From the NCBI GenBank assembly GCA_045538535.1, contig JAZSRN010000036.1, positions 1-18,643 on the forward strand: a stretch of 18,643 bases of DNA, written 5' to 3'. A model generated the notes under the pieces. That model did not search any database. It worked only from the letters and a program-made list of their open reading frames with translations, and was not told the origin of the DNA. This DNA is from RUG14219 sp045538535 (GTDB lineage Bacteria > Cyanobacteriota > Vampirovibrionia > Gastranaerophilales > Gastranaerophilaceae). How positions within the stretch are numbered: the stretch's first letter is position 1; each line of letters begins with the position of its first letter. Shown piece by piece: positions 1-7,470 of the stretch. Position numbers and translations under genes: made by a program.

Positions 1-77
1 ATTATATCAAATTTTTTAACAAGCGCAAGCATTTTATTAAAAAACAACGAACCCTTCTATTTACACAATTCAACAAC

Positions 78-106
78 TTGCCATTATATCAATTTTGTAA
101 TAAAAT
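78..106 (+). promoter_or_regulatory. Sigma70-type promoter of the PBP1A gene
   Basis: TTGCCA at 78-83 and TAAAAT at 101-106 are separated by 17 bases, a near-consensus vegetative promoter. Transcription would begin near 112-114, giving a 5' leader of about 20 bases that carries the GAGG ribosome site at 121-124. The ten bases ATTATATCAA in the spacer (83-92) also occur at 1-10, which may be chance in AT-rich DNA. Confidence 0.6.
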
Positions 107-132
107 GTAACTACTTAAATGAGGATATGTTT

Positions 133-2349
133 ATGGTTAAAAAACGTAATGATTACACTTCGGCAAAAGATTGTGCTATGGATAATTTACCTAAAAAAAG
201 AAGAAGAAAACATAACCAATTTTTAAATACAATCAAAAACGCAATTATTATAGTTTTTGCGTGTTCTCTTGCCGGAATTGCATCATTACAGTTGTATCTT
301 TCCTCATTACCACCAATAGACAATTTAGATACATTCAAACCTAATATTGTCACAAAATTCTACGCCAACGACGAAACAGAAATTATCAAAACATTTACGG
401 CATATACCTTCCAAAAAGTGGACTTGAAAGACATTCCTGATGATTTAAAAAAAGCCCTTATTGCAACGGAAGACAAAAACTTTTACAGACATCAAGGTTA
501 TGATATTACCGGATTAATTCGCTCAAGCATACAAAATATTTTGGCCGGTAAAGTTGTACAAGGTGCCAGTACTCTAACGCAACAACTTGCACGTATGCTA
601 TTCCTTTCAAACGAAAAAACTTTCGATAGAAAATTAAAAGAACTTTTTATTGCAGCAAGAATTGAAAAAACTATTTCAAAAGACAAAATTCTTGAAATGT
701 ATATGAATAACGTATACCTTGGTTCAGGCGCGTACGGTGTTGAGGGTGCGGCTCAAATTTATTTCAACAAACACTTGAAAGACTGTACCCTTTCTGAATT
801 GGCGCTTATTGCGGGGTTACCACAAGCCCCATCGGTTTATTCGCCGTTTAACAATATGAAATTGGCAGTTCAACGTCGAAATCAAGTACTTTTGAGAATG
901 TATAAAATGAAATACATTACAAAAGACCAATATAACAAAGCAAAAGAAGAAAAAATAACATTAACAACTGTACCTAAATTCTATACAACAAACAAGGCTC
1001 CGTATTTTTGTGATTATGTTTTGAAAGAACTTGAAAAATTAGGTTTTGATGAAACCGAAATTTCCCAAGGCGGTTACAAAGTGGTAACAACCTTAGACTA
1101 CAAAACCCAAATCGCAACTAACGAAGCCATTACAAAAAACTTGAAAAATTGGGGGCTTACCGGCAAAGAAAATCAAGCCGCGGTATTCTCGTTCAGCCCG
1201 ATTGACGGCAAAATTCTAGCCTACGCAGGAGGAAAAGATTATACAGAGAGTCAATATGATAGGGTTACACAAGCGATAAGACCTCCGGGGTCAGCCTTCA
1301 AACCATTTGTTTACGCAGCAGCATTAGAACGAGGCATATCACCTAATGACATGATAAACGACAGTCCGGTAACATTAGGGACTTGGGCACCACGAAATTA
1401 CGGCAAAAAATACAGAGGCAACATCACTTTGCACACAGCTTTAACTGTTTCGTCAAATGTTTGCGCCGCAAGATTAATAAAAGAAATAGGAATAAGACCA
1501 GTTATACAATTATCCAGAGCTTTAAGCATAGATACTCCGCTTGAATACGATTACACTATTGCATTAGGTTCCAATGGTGTAAAATTATTCGAAATTACAC
1601 GCGCATACGGCGCATTTGCAAATGGAGGATATGTAGTTGAACCATACGCGATAGAAAGAGTAGAAACATCCCGCGGTAAAGTTGTTTATCGTGCGCCTAA
1701 AACAAAAATATCACACCAACTAAGCTTAAGCACATCTGCAGAAATGACCGCTATGCTTCAAACAGTTGTGCAAAGCGGTACCGGAAGAGGCGCAAATATC
1801 GGCAAACCCGCAGCCGGAAAAACCGGTACAACGGATGATTACAAAGACGCAAGTTTTATCGGCTATACCCCGAACATTGTTACCGGTGTATGGGTAGGTA
1901 AAGACGACAACACCGAAATGAAAAACGTTCAAGGAGGTACGGTTCCGGCAATTATATGGAAAGACATTATGAAAGTTGCTACAGAAAAATACGGCAACGC
2001 GGAATTTGATTATCCTGAAGTAAAACTTTTGCAACCTGAAAAGACAGAATTTACGGATGATGAAGTTATCGGAGGAAGCTATAGAGAAAATGAAGAGCTT
2101 TTGGACGAAGAGTCTCAATCTACAACTATTAACGAACAAAATCCTCAAGCATTATCAAATGAATTCTTACAAAATTTAACTAAACAAACCGGCAATTTGA
2201 ACGAGCCTCATTTAAATCAAAAAAATGCAGCTCAACCGGAAGAAAACACAACCATAAAACCACAAAAACCAGAACAACGTCCGGCACCAATTCCGGTGAA
2301 TGAACCAACGCCGGCACCGATTCCGGTACCAATGGCAACCGGAATGTAA
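133..2349 (+). CDS. mrcA: Bifunctional penicillin-binding protein 1A (glycosyltransferase 51 plus transpeptidase)
   Basis: Polymerises lipid II into glycan strands and cross-links the stem peptides at the outer face of the inner membrane. From the ATG at 133 (738 aa) there is a basic cytoplasmic N-terminus (KKRRRKHNQF), one membrane anchor at about 36-56, then the GT51 domain with catalytic Glu in ATEDKNFYRH (E113), GASTLTQQLAR, and KILEMYMNNVYLGSGAYG holding the second Glu (E188). The transpeptidase follows with SAFK (S386/K389), SSN (439-441) and KTG (562-564). An ATG at 127 is also in frame, but GAGG at 121-124 lies only 2 bases before it and 8 bases before 133, so 133 is preferred. After about residue 640 comes a low-complexity Glu/Gln/Pro tail ending in two PAPIPV units, encoded by a 17-base repeat at 2281 and 2311. 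The gene has its own promoter and no obvious terminator. Length and motif order are normal for the family. Confidence 0.95.
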   Translation: MVKKRNDYTSAKDCAMDNLPKKRRRKHNQFLNTIKNAIIIVFACSLAGIASLQLYLSSLPPIDNLDTFKPNIVTKFYANDETEIIKTFTAYTFQKVDLKDIPDDLKKALIATEDKNFYRHQGYDITGLIRSSIQNILAGKVVQGASTLTQQLARMLFLSNEKTFDRKLKELFIAARIEKTISKDKILEMYMNNVYLGSGAYGVEGAAQIYFNKHLKDCTLSELALIAGLPQAPSVYSPFNNMKLAVQRRNQVLLRMYKMKYITKDQYNKAKEEKITLTTVPKFYTTNKAPYFCDYVLKELEKLGFDETEISQGGYKVVTTLDYKTQIATNEAITKNLKNWGLTGKENQAAVFSFSPIDGKILAYAGGKDYTESQYDRVTQAIRPPGSAFKPFVYAAALERGISPNDMINDSPVTLGTWAPRNYGKKYRGNITLHTALTVSSNVCAARLIKEIGIRPVIQLSRALSIDTPLEYDYTIALGSNGVKLFEITRAYGAFANGGYVVEPYAIERVETSRGKVVYRAPKTKISHQLSLSTSAEMTAMLQTVVQSGTGRGANIGKPAAGKTGTTDDYKDASFIGYTPNIVTGVWVGKDDNTEMKNVQGGTVPAIIWKDIMKVATEKYGNAEFDYPEVKLLQPEKTEFTDDEVIGGSYRENEELLDEESQSTTINEQNPQALSNEFLQNLTKQTGNLNEPHLNQKNAAQPEENTTIKPQKPEQRPAPIPVNEPTPAPIPVPMATGM

Positions 2350-2447
2350 ACAACAAAAATCAAACTATTGATTGATGTCGTTTTATCATTAATAACTTAT
2401 TGTATATATGGGGAAATCTCATATCAGACTAACGGGATAGCTAAAAT

Positions 2448-3620
2448 ATGACAGTATCAAATATCAATCAAGATGACTACACCTATATTTGTAATAACTA
2501 TGATTGGTTTCAGAAAACATTTCCTGAACCCGTTCGTGATGCGTATAAAGAATTTTTTAGCACCGGATTAAGAGTAAATCTTATTGGAATAAGTAAAAAT
2601 ATCAATCTTTTAATGAACAATGAATCATATTTTGTAACAAAAATAATGGTTGATAAATTTAGAGATTTATATTTTCGTGCCTCAGACAAGGCCGTTAACG
2701 CAATATTAGAAAATGCACTTGGCAGAAGTCCGCGCGCATTTAATCTTAACCGTTTAACTGATATTGAAGCCAAAACCATTACGTCATTTAACGATTTTTT
2801 ATTTCATAAAATATCCCCGTTACTTAGCCCTACCGGCCCAACTGTCAAAAGATTGAACCTTGATGTTATACATTTAACATTTTTGGTTAGTAATGAAGAA
2901 ACTCGCGAAACCGGCAAATTTATTCTAACATTACCGGAAGAAATGCTTTCACCGCAAGCAATTGTAAGTAGCGGAGAAAAATTTAATGTTACAGATTTTG
3001 CAAACTGTACAATTGAAGCTAAAATAAAAATAGGTCAAACAAAATTTTCAGTTTTTGACCTAAAAGCACTTGAAGAAGAAGATATAGTAATTTTTGAAAA
3101 AAGTAATATTTCAAAATTCACACTTATTTTCAACGATTATGTTAAAGAATTTAATATAAATCCGAATTTGGGTTTAGTTTTACCTATCGACAATGAGGAA
3201 GGAGATAAGATGGGAGCTGATAATATTTGGGATAGTATTGAGGTAGAATTGGATGCTCAATTTGATTCCGTAAAAATTACGCTCGGGGATTTGAAAAAAA
3301 TCGAAGAAGGACAAGTTGTTGACCTTATGCCGATTTACGATAACAAAATCACTCTTAGTGTAGAAGACAAAAAAATAGCAACCGGAGAACTTGTTATTGT
3401 AAACGATAAATATGGGGTTAAAATAGATAAAGTCTTAGCTAAACCGGCGCCAACGCAAGCAAATCAAGAGTCTTTTGACAATTACAGCGAAGATGACGAA
3501 GATTTTAGTCCACTTGGTGCTCAAGAAGAAACTTTTGACAATTCTGCTGCAAATGTTGCCGGTGACGAAGAAGAAGAATTTGACTACAGTGATTTTGAAC
3601 TCGAAGATGAAGATATTTAA
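2448..3620 (+). CDS. FliM/FliN (SctQ-like) flagellar C-ring protein with two SpoA domains
   Basis: Likely component of the cytoplasmic ring (switch/sorting platform) below the flagellar export gate, judged from its domains and from lying directly upstream of fliOPQR. The 390-aa protein has an N-terminal region (about 20-170) weakly resembling the FliM middle domain, a first SpoA domain at about 184-246, and a second, better SpoA domain at about 260-332 (WDSIEVELDAQF, LMPIYDNKITLSVEDKKIATGEL). It ends in a strongly acidic tail, 341-390, with 22 Asp/Glu and no Lys or Arg. I do not see the N-terminal CheY-binding motif of FliM. Two SpoA domains in one chain is the architecture of SctQ/YscQ; a FliM-FliN fusion is the alternative reading. 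The ribosome site of the full-length ATG is poor (GGGAT about 9 bases upstream), whereas an internal ATG at 3210 has a strong one (separate entry). Confidence 0.8.
   Translation: MTVSNINQDDYTYICNNYDWFQKTFPEPVRDAYKEFFSTGLRVNLIGISKNINLLMNNESYFVTKIMVDKFRDLYFRASDKAVNAILENALGRSPRAFNLNRLTDIEAKTITSFNDFLFHKISPLLSPTGPTVKRLNLDVIHLTFLVSNEETRETGKFILTLPEEMLSPQAIVSSGEKFNVTDFANCTIEAKIKIGQTKFSVFDLKALEEEDIVIFEKSNISKFTLIFNDYVKEFNINPNLGLVLPIDNEEGDKMGADNIWDSIEVELDAQFDSVKITLGDLKKIEEGQVVDLMPIYDNKITLSVEDKKIATGELVIVNDKYGVKIDKVLAKPAPTQANQESFDNYSEDDEDFSPLGAQEETFDNSAANVAGDEEEEFDYSDFELEDEDI
3195..3212 (+). promoter_or_regulatory. Internal Shine-Dalgarno and start codon between the two SpoA domains
   Basis: GAGGAAGGAGATAAGATG runs across codons 250-255 of the C-ring gene. 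AAGGAGA lies at 3200-3205 with a 5-base gap to an in-frame ATG at 3210-3212. It is a much better initiation site than that of the full-length start at 2448. It falls in the linker between SpoA1 and SpoA2, where SctQ-family genes (YscQ, Spa33, SsaQ) are known to carry an internal start. That this one is used is inference. Confidence 0.55.
3210..3620 (+). CDS. Putative internally initiated FliN-like protein (second SpoA domain alone)
   Basis: In-frame product from the ATG at 3210, 136 aa, starting MGADNIWDSIEVELDAQF. It would contain only the second SpoA domain (about residues 6-78 of the short form) and the acidic tail, a size close to a free-standing FliN. No separate fliN gene is present in the window. 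In SctQ-family systems the short form assembles with the long form in a multiple-copy ratio; the weak start of the long form and the strong internal start here fit the same excess of the short form. The evidence is the ribosome site, its position between domains and the family precedent. There is no direct proof of expression. Confidence 0.5.
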   Translation: MGADNIWDSIEVELDAQFDSVKITLGDLKKIEEGQVVDLMPIYDNKITLSVEDKKIATGELVIVNDKYGVKIDKVLAKPAPTQANQESFDNYSEDDEDFSPLGAQEETFDNSAANVAGDEEEEFDYSDFELEDEDI

Positions 3621-3633
3621 GGAGCATAACTGA

Positions 3634-3996
3634 ATGGGTGGGTATCTTGCAAATTTTATAGTTTATACAACCGCAATGATTGGAATAATTTTCGTTGCGC
3701 TATTTGTCTATAAAAAAACTGCAGTAAACTCAAATTCCATATCAAAAAATAAATTTCTAAAAATTGAAGATGTCATAAGTATTGCTCCCCGTAAACAACT
3801 TATTGTAATAAAAGCCGGTAACGAAAGGTTTTTAGTTGCCTCGGACAGCGAAAGAACAAATCTTATCTCTAAACTTGAAACCCCTGGGGCTATCACTAAA
3901 ATACAAGAAACTCCGGAAAGCTATGAACCCAAAATTCCGACTTCATCATACACAAAATCCGCAATGAAAAGATTGGGTATAAACACTGAAGATTAA
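3634..3996 (+). CDS. fliO: FliO-like flagellar export-gate assembly protein
   Basis: FliO is a small membrane protein that helps FliP assemble in the flagellar type III export gate. This 120-aa protein has one N-terminal membrane segment (about 6-26, ANFIVYTTAMIGIIFVALFV) and a short cytoplasmic domain with the alternating hydrophobic pattern of the family (IAPRKQLIVIKAGNERFLVA at about 50-69, then a leucine-rich helix to 81). The start is supported by AAGGAG at 3619-3624, 9 bases before the ATG and overlapping the stop of the upstream gene, so translation is probably coupled. FliO is poorly conserved, so the call rests on size, topology and its place directly before fliP. Confidence 0.75.
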   Translation: MGGYLANFIVYTTAMIGIIFVALFVYKKTAVNSNSISKNKFLKIEDVISIAPRKQLIVIKAGNERFLVASDSERTNLISKLETPGAITKIQETPESYEPKIPTSSYTKSAMKRLGINTED

Positions 3997-4010
3997 ACGA
4001 AAGGCACAAT

Positions 4011-4652
4011 ATGGAATCTGTTATAAAAGATATAAATCCGGTTTTACAAATGCTTATTGTAATGACAATGTTTTCATTGTTACCGCTCGTATTTTGTTGT
4101 ATGACAAGCTTTTTGAGATTTGTGATTGTATTTTCAATGCTAAAAACTGCAATGGGTACTCAACAAGTTCCACCATCAATAGTCATAATCGGATTATCAA
4201 TGATATTGACGTTTTTCACTATGGGCACTACATTTCAAAAAATGTATGAGCTCGGCTCCGTTCCGTATCAAAAAAATCAAAACATTATAGAAACAATAAA
4301 CGAAGGTTCAAAACCACTAAAAGAATTCATGATGAGACAAACTCGCGAAAGTGATTTGGCATTTTTTGTTGAACTTTCGCACAAAGCACCACCCAAAACG
4401 CCAGATGACATAACTATATGGCAAATAGCCCCTGCGTATATGATAAGCGAACTTAAGACCGCTTTTGAAATCGGCTTTATAATATTTGTTCCGTTCATAG
4501 TTTTAGACTTGGTCGTAGCAAATATCTTACTCGCTCTCGGTATGTTTATGTTATCACCAACAATCATTTCATTGCCATTTAAGTTACTAATATTCATAGC
4601 AGTAGACGGTTGGGCGTTAATAGTCCAAGGTTTGGTTACAAGTTATAATTAA
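4011..4652 (+). CDS. fliP: Flagellar type III export protein FliP
   Basis: FliP is the main component of the FliPQR export gate in the inner membrane. The 213-aa chain has four hydrophobic segments (about 12-29, 53-73, 151-178, 186-208) and the family signatures: LKTAMGTQQVPPSIVIIGL at 44-62, MRQTRESDLAFF at 108-119, PAYMISELKTAFEIGF at 141-156 and LPFKLLIFIAVDGWALIV at 188-205. The RQTRESDLAFF and GTQQVPP wording is that of flagellar FliP. It lacks the cleavable N-terminal signal of many flagellar FliP proteins and starts almost at the first membrane helix, a length nearer to SctR. It follows fliO by 14 bases with GAAAGG as ribosome site. Confidence 0.95.
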   Translation: MESVIKDINPVLQMLIVMTMFSLLPLVFCCMTSFLRFVIVFSMLKTAMGTQQVPPSIVIIGLSMILTFFTMGTTFQKMYELGSVPYQKNQNIIETINEGSKPLKEFMMRQTRESDLAFFVELSHKAPPKTPDDITIWQIAPAYMISELKTAFEIGFIIFVPFIVLDLVVANILLALGMFMLSPTIISLPFKLLIFIAVDGWALIVQGLVTSYN

Positions 4653-4668
4653 AATCGCGAGGTAAAAT

Positions 4669-5163
4669 ATGGAAAGTTTAGTTGAATATTTAGCAAGAGG
4701 ATTTTTAATAATGCTAACAATTTCTATGCCTTGTGTACTTGTAGCTGCCGGCATCGGGCTTGTTGTAGGTATTTTGCAAGCAGTAACCCAAGTACAAGAA
4801 CAAACTATAGCTGCCGCACCAAAAATTTTGGGGGTATTTTTAGTTATAGTAATTGGTGGCATGGGATTTATTAATCTTTTAAAAGGCTTTTTTATCGAAG
4901 GTATGGGTATCGCGTTCAATTATGTTACAAAAGTCGATAGTTTTGCACTCTCTCCACAAGACAGCAAATATCTCAAGGCTTCTCCTTTTGAAGGCGAAAT
5001 GAAAGACAAATTCACCGGAATAAATGAGTTTGACCAGATTATGAAAAATCCGGGCAAGGTTCCATTTATAGACAATCAACAAAAAATAAAATACACGCCA
5101 AACAGAAGTACACCTATGCCAAAACCTGATTTTGTAGAAACTAATAGAATATTAGGAAGATAA
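4669..5163 (+). CDS. fliQ: FliQ with a long C-terminal extension
   Basis: FliQ subunits pack around FliP and FliR in the export gate. Residues 1-85 are a standard FliQ: two membrane helices (about 13-36 and 50-72) flanking the signature GILQAVTQVQEQTIAAAPKI at 34-53. Family members usually stop near 90 residues; this one runs to 164. The extra 80 residues (from about FNYVTKVDSF) are polar, rich in Lys, Pro, Asp and Asn (KASPFEGEMKDKF, IKYTPNRSTPMPKPDF) and show no membrane helix or domain I recognise. The reading frame is open throughout and the next gene begins 3 bases after the stop, so the tail looks genuine rather than a frameshift. The ribosome site is GAGGT before the ATG. Confidence 0.92.
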   Translation: MESLVEYLARGFLIMLTISMPCVLVAAGIGLVVGILQAVTQVQEQTIAAAPKILGVFLVIVIGGMGFINLLKGFFIEGMGIAFNYVTKVDSFALSPQDSKYLKASPFEGEMKDKFTGINEFDQIMKNPGKVPFIDNQQKIKYTPNRSTPMPKPDFVETNRILGR

Positions 5164-5166
5164 AAG

Positions 5167-5541
5167 TTGAAAAATTTATGGAAAATAATACTTGCATTTA
5201 TGATACTAAACTCTCCGGCCTTTGCGTTTGAAAGTTATATTCTCATTAGTAATTTCCCGATAAAAAATTATTCAACAAACCACACTGATATAATTTCAAT
5301 AAAAAGAAATTTCAATATTTATGACGACAAAAAAACATTAATTCTTACCCCATTGAAAGAAGGATTGGCAAACATTTTAATTGAATACAAAAATTCTCAT
5401 AGGATAAATTTTAATGTTGAAGTTACAAAAAACAAAACAAACCTTCCCAAAATTGAAGGTTTAGATTTTTATTTAATAGAAAAACCGGTACTCCCTACAA
5501 TTTTTGACACTCCACCTACAAAATTAGGAGGTCATAAATAG
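5167..5541 (+). CDS. Small exported protein resembling the pilus/secretin N-terminal domain (PF13629-like)
   Basis: The 124-aa protein begins with a classic signal peptide (MKNLWKIILAFMILNSPAFA, cleavage expected after A20), so it should be periplasmic or outer-membrane attached. The mature part follows the pattern of the small beta domain in front of CpaC/RcpA secretins: IISIKRNFNIYDDKKTLILT at about 38-57, then KEGLANILIEYKNSHRINFN and VEV. The end is Pro-rich without recognised features. The start must be the TTG at 5167: it keeps the signal peptide whole and sits 7 bases after AGGAAG (5154-5159), while the nearest ATG, at 5178, is out of frame. It lies between fliQ and fliR, 3 bases after the former and overlapping the latter by one base. 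The family match is by eye; a flagellar or pilus role is inferred only from position. Confidence 0.75.
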   Translation: MKNLWKIILAFMILNSPAFAFESYILISNFPIKNYSTNHTDIISIKRNFNIYDDKKTLILTPLKEGLANILIEYKNSHRINFNVEVTKNKTNLPKIEGLDFYLIEKPVLPTIFDTPPTKLGGHK

Positions 5542-6320
5542 TGGAACTTATACTTACTGAATTATACAACCTTTTCCCTAAACTCAATATCTACTTAGCA
5601 GCAGGTATATTTATTTTTGCAAGATTACTTGGTTTTATGAGATTTGCACCGGTTTTTAACAGAAAAGAAATACCTGGCATGGTTAAAATTTCACTAGCAT
5701 TAATGGTAACCTTTGCCCTTACTACAATAACTCAACCAAGCGTAGAGGTAATGAAAGAATCCTTATTGCTGGTAATACTACTGAATTTTGCAGTCGGCGC
5801 GATAATTGGTTATATTGCTCAACTCATCTTGCTTGCAGTTGATGCCGGAGCAGATATGATTAATATGCAAATGGGGTTATCTTCGGCCATGGTACTTGAC
5901 CCTACAACATCAAGCCAAGTATCTATTTTAGGCAAAAGTTTTTCACTAATGGGCATTTTAATTTTCATTGAACTTGGTGGCGTTTACTGGATGTTTAATG
6001 CATTTATTCGCAGCATGACAATTTTCCCGATTGGTGCCGTTGAAATACCTCTGGCACAATTAGTTAATATGGATTATTTAATTCAACTATCCTCAAATGT
6101 TTTATATATGGGCTTGCAAATCGCTTCACCGATTTTGCTCGCAACCTTAGGGCAAGACATAATACTCGGTGTAATATCAAAAACGGCACCTCAAGTAAAC
6201 GTTTTTCAATTGAGTTTTCTATTCAAACCGGTTTTGGGTGCTGCAATTTTGGTATGGATTTTGCCAATGTTAATCAACGTAATTAATCAATATTTTATGT
6301 CTTTTGCACACATTATTTAA
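5541..6320 (+). CDS. fliR: Flagellar type III export protein FliR
   Basis: FliR completes the FliPQR export gate in the inner membrane. The 259-aa protein is hydrophobic with about six membrane segments and matches the family: FARLLGFMRFAPVFNRKEIP at about 26-45, VGAIIGYIAQLILLAVDAGA at about 85-104, and MQMGLSSAMVLDPTTSSQVS at about 109-128. The start is a GTG whose G is the last base of the upstream TAG stop, served by a perfect AGGAGG at 5526-5531, 9 bases away; termination and re-initiation are thus coupled. flhB, which often follows or is fused to fliR, is not in the window. The stop overlaps that of the convergent acsC. Confidence 0.93.
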   Translation: MELILTELYNLFPKLNIYLAAGIFIFARLLGFMRFAPVFNRKEIPGMVKISLALMVTFALTTITQPSVEVMKESLLLVILLNFAVGAIIGYIAQLILLAVDAGADMINMQMGLSSAMVLDPTTSSQVSILGKSFSLMGILIFIELGGVYWMFNAFIRSMTIFPIGAVEIPLAQLVNMDYLIQLSSNVLYMGLQIASPILLATLGQDIILGVISKTAPQVNVFQLSFLFKPVLGAAILVWILPMLINVINQYFMSFAHII

Positions 6321-7468
6321 TTTTTAGAGGCAATATATCTTTTAACAAAATCTTGGATTTCAAATGCTTCAATAGTGCCGATTACTATGTTAAAATTCAA
6401 ACCGGCGTTATTTATTTCTGCTTGCAACTCATCTTTCATGTGTTCAAGCAACCCCGGAATAATTATATCTCTATTTTTCATTTTTGATGAAAACTCATAT
6501 TTTTTAAGAGTATTCACAACCATATTTGCAGTAAATTTTTCAGCCGACCAAGCCGTCAAAACACTCATCCCATCTGCTGGAGTAACAATCAGATAAGAAC
6601 TTTGTTTCAAACTTTCTAATTCATTTGTAACCGCAAAAAAAGTTAACGCAAAATTTGTAGTCAAAAACACTAATGAATTTTCATCGGGATTATTAAACTC
6701 ATAAATCTTTGATTCAACTTGCAAAGGTTTTTGAGGGTCAGTAAAAATATTTTGACGTAAAGTCATCAATGTCGAAACTAAAGCTTCATCAAAATCTCGA
6801 AGAACAACCATATTTGCATACTTACAAATATAATAACTAACTTTTGCACAAACCTCTTGCAAATTATCACGACCGTTCATCATTACACAAACCGGTTTTG
6901 AATAATTTTCATCTCTATCTAAAACAGCTTTTTGTCTACTTTCAATCAAATATTCTGCCGTTTTTTCAAAACCTTCATCTAAAATTATTTCTATAGGCAA
7001 ATTGCAAAAATCATCAAAAGACATATAATTCAAAGTTGAGCAACAATTTTTCATATCAGGGCCACTGAATATTACTAAATCGACTTTCATAGTCTCATTT
7101 ACTCTGACAATTTCAAAGTCTTCAACTTGCTTTAAGATTTCTCGCCAATTTGGTTGTAATGTATCAATTACAACCGCAATTGCAGTTTTATTGATAAAAG
7201 TTTTTTCGTGACGAAATAAAACATTTTCGCCCCCAATAACTAAATCATTTATTTTAACCGTCTTTTGAGGCTCTTTATTCGAATACTCTAATAATGAACG
7301 AAGCGTATCCGGAATATACGGACAAACATCAACATCAGCTTGTTTTTTAGCAAGTTTTAAAGCATACGCCATACAAGTCGGACACCCACATTTCTTACAA
7401 TTAGAAACCTCGGATTTTTTAGCCGCCGGCAAGTACTTAAATATTTGCAACCCGGAAAGCTCTGCCAT
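6317..7468 (-). CDS. acsC: Corrinoid iron-sulfur protein large subunit, AcsC/CdhE family
   Basis: AcsC with AcsD forms the corrinoid iron-sulfur protein that carries a methyl group from methyltetrahydrofolate to acetyl-CoA synthase. The 383-aa protein begins with the [4Fe-4S] motif CX2CX4CX16C (C24, C27, C32, C49, plus an extra C29), followed by GGENVLFRHEKTF at about 83, typical of the family. The C-terminal half is very well conserved: TLRQNIFTDPQKPLQVE, YEFNNPDENSLVFLTTNFAL, then SVLTAWSAEKFT and RDIIIPGLLEHM in the corrinoid-binding domain. The family is usually near 445 residues; the shortening is in the middle TIM-barrel part, while both ends are intact. It is the last gene of ftsH-acsD-acsC, starting 2 bases after acsD. 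No acsA, acsB or acsE is present here, so the methyl donor and acceptor are unknown. Confidence 0.9.
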   Translation of the reverse strand: MAELSGLQIFKYLPAAKKSEVSNCKKCGCPTCMAYALKLAKKQADVDVCPYIPDTLRSLLEYSNKEPQKTVKINDLVIGGENVLFRHEKTFINKTAIAVVIDTLQPNWREILKQVEDFEIVRVNETMKVDLVIFSGPDMKNCCSTLNYMSFDDFCNLPIEIILDEGFEKTAEYLIESRQKAVLDRDENYSKPVCVMMNGRDNLQEVCAKVSYYICKYANMVVLRDFDEALVSTLMTLRQNIFTDPQKPLQVESKIYEFNNPDENSLVFLTTNFALTFFAVTNELESLKQSSYLIVTPADGMSVLTAWSAEKFTANMVVNTLKKYEFSSKMKNRDIIIPGLLEHMKDELQAEINNAGLNFNIVIGTIEAFEIQDFVKRYIASKN

Positions 7469-7470
7469 AA

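Noticed and set aside
1..98. Direct repeat ATTATATCAA at 1-10 and 83-92 as an operator
   Set aside because: Ten AT-rich bases twice is weak evidence in this composition; noted only with the promoter.
1726..2148. Minus-strand open frame of 140 codons opposite the PBP gene
   Set aside because: It is the reverse shadow of a conserved transpeptidase region and its product looks like no real protein.
2350..2447. Terminator or sigma28 promoter between the PBP gene and the C-ring gene
   Set aside because: No GC-rich inverted repeat and no sigma28-type boxes were found; TTGATG at 2372 lacks a good -10 at proper spacing.
6317..7468. acsC as a broken gene because it is shorter than the family
   Set aside because: The frame is open, the Fe-S motif and the C-terminal corrinoid domain are both intact, and the shortening is internal.
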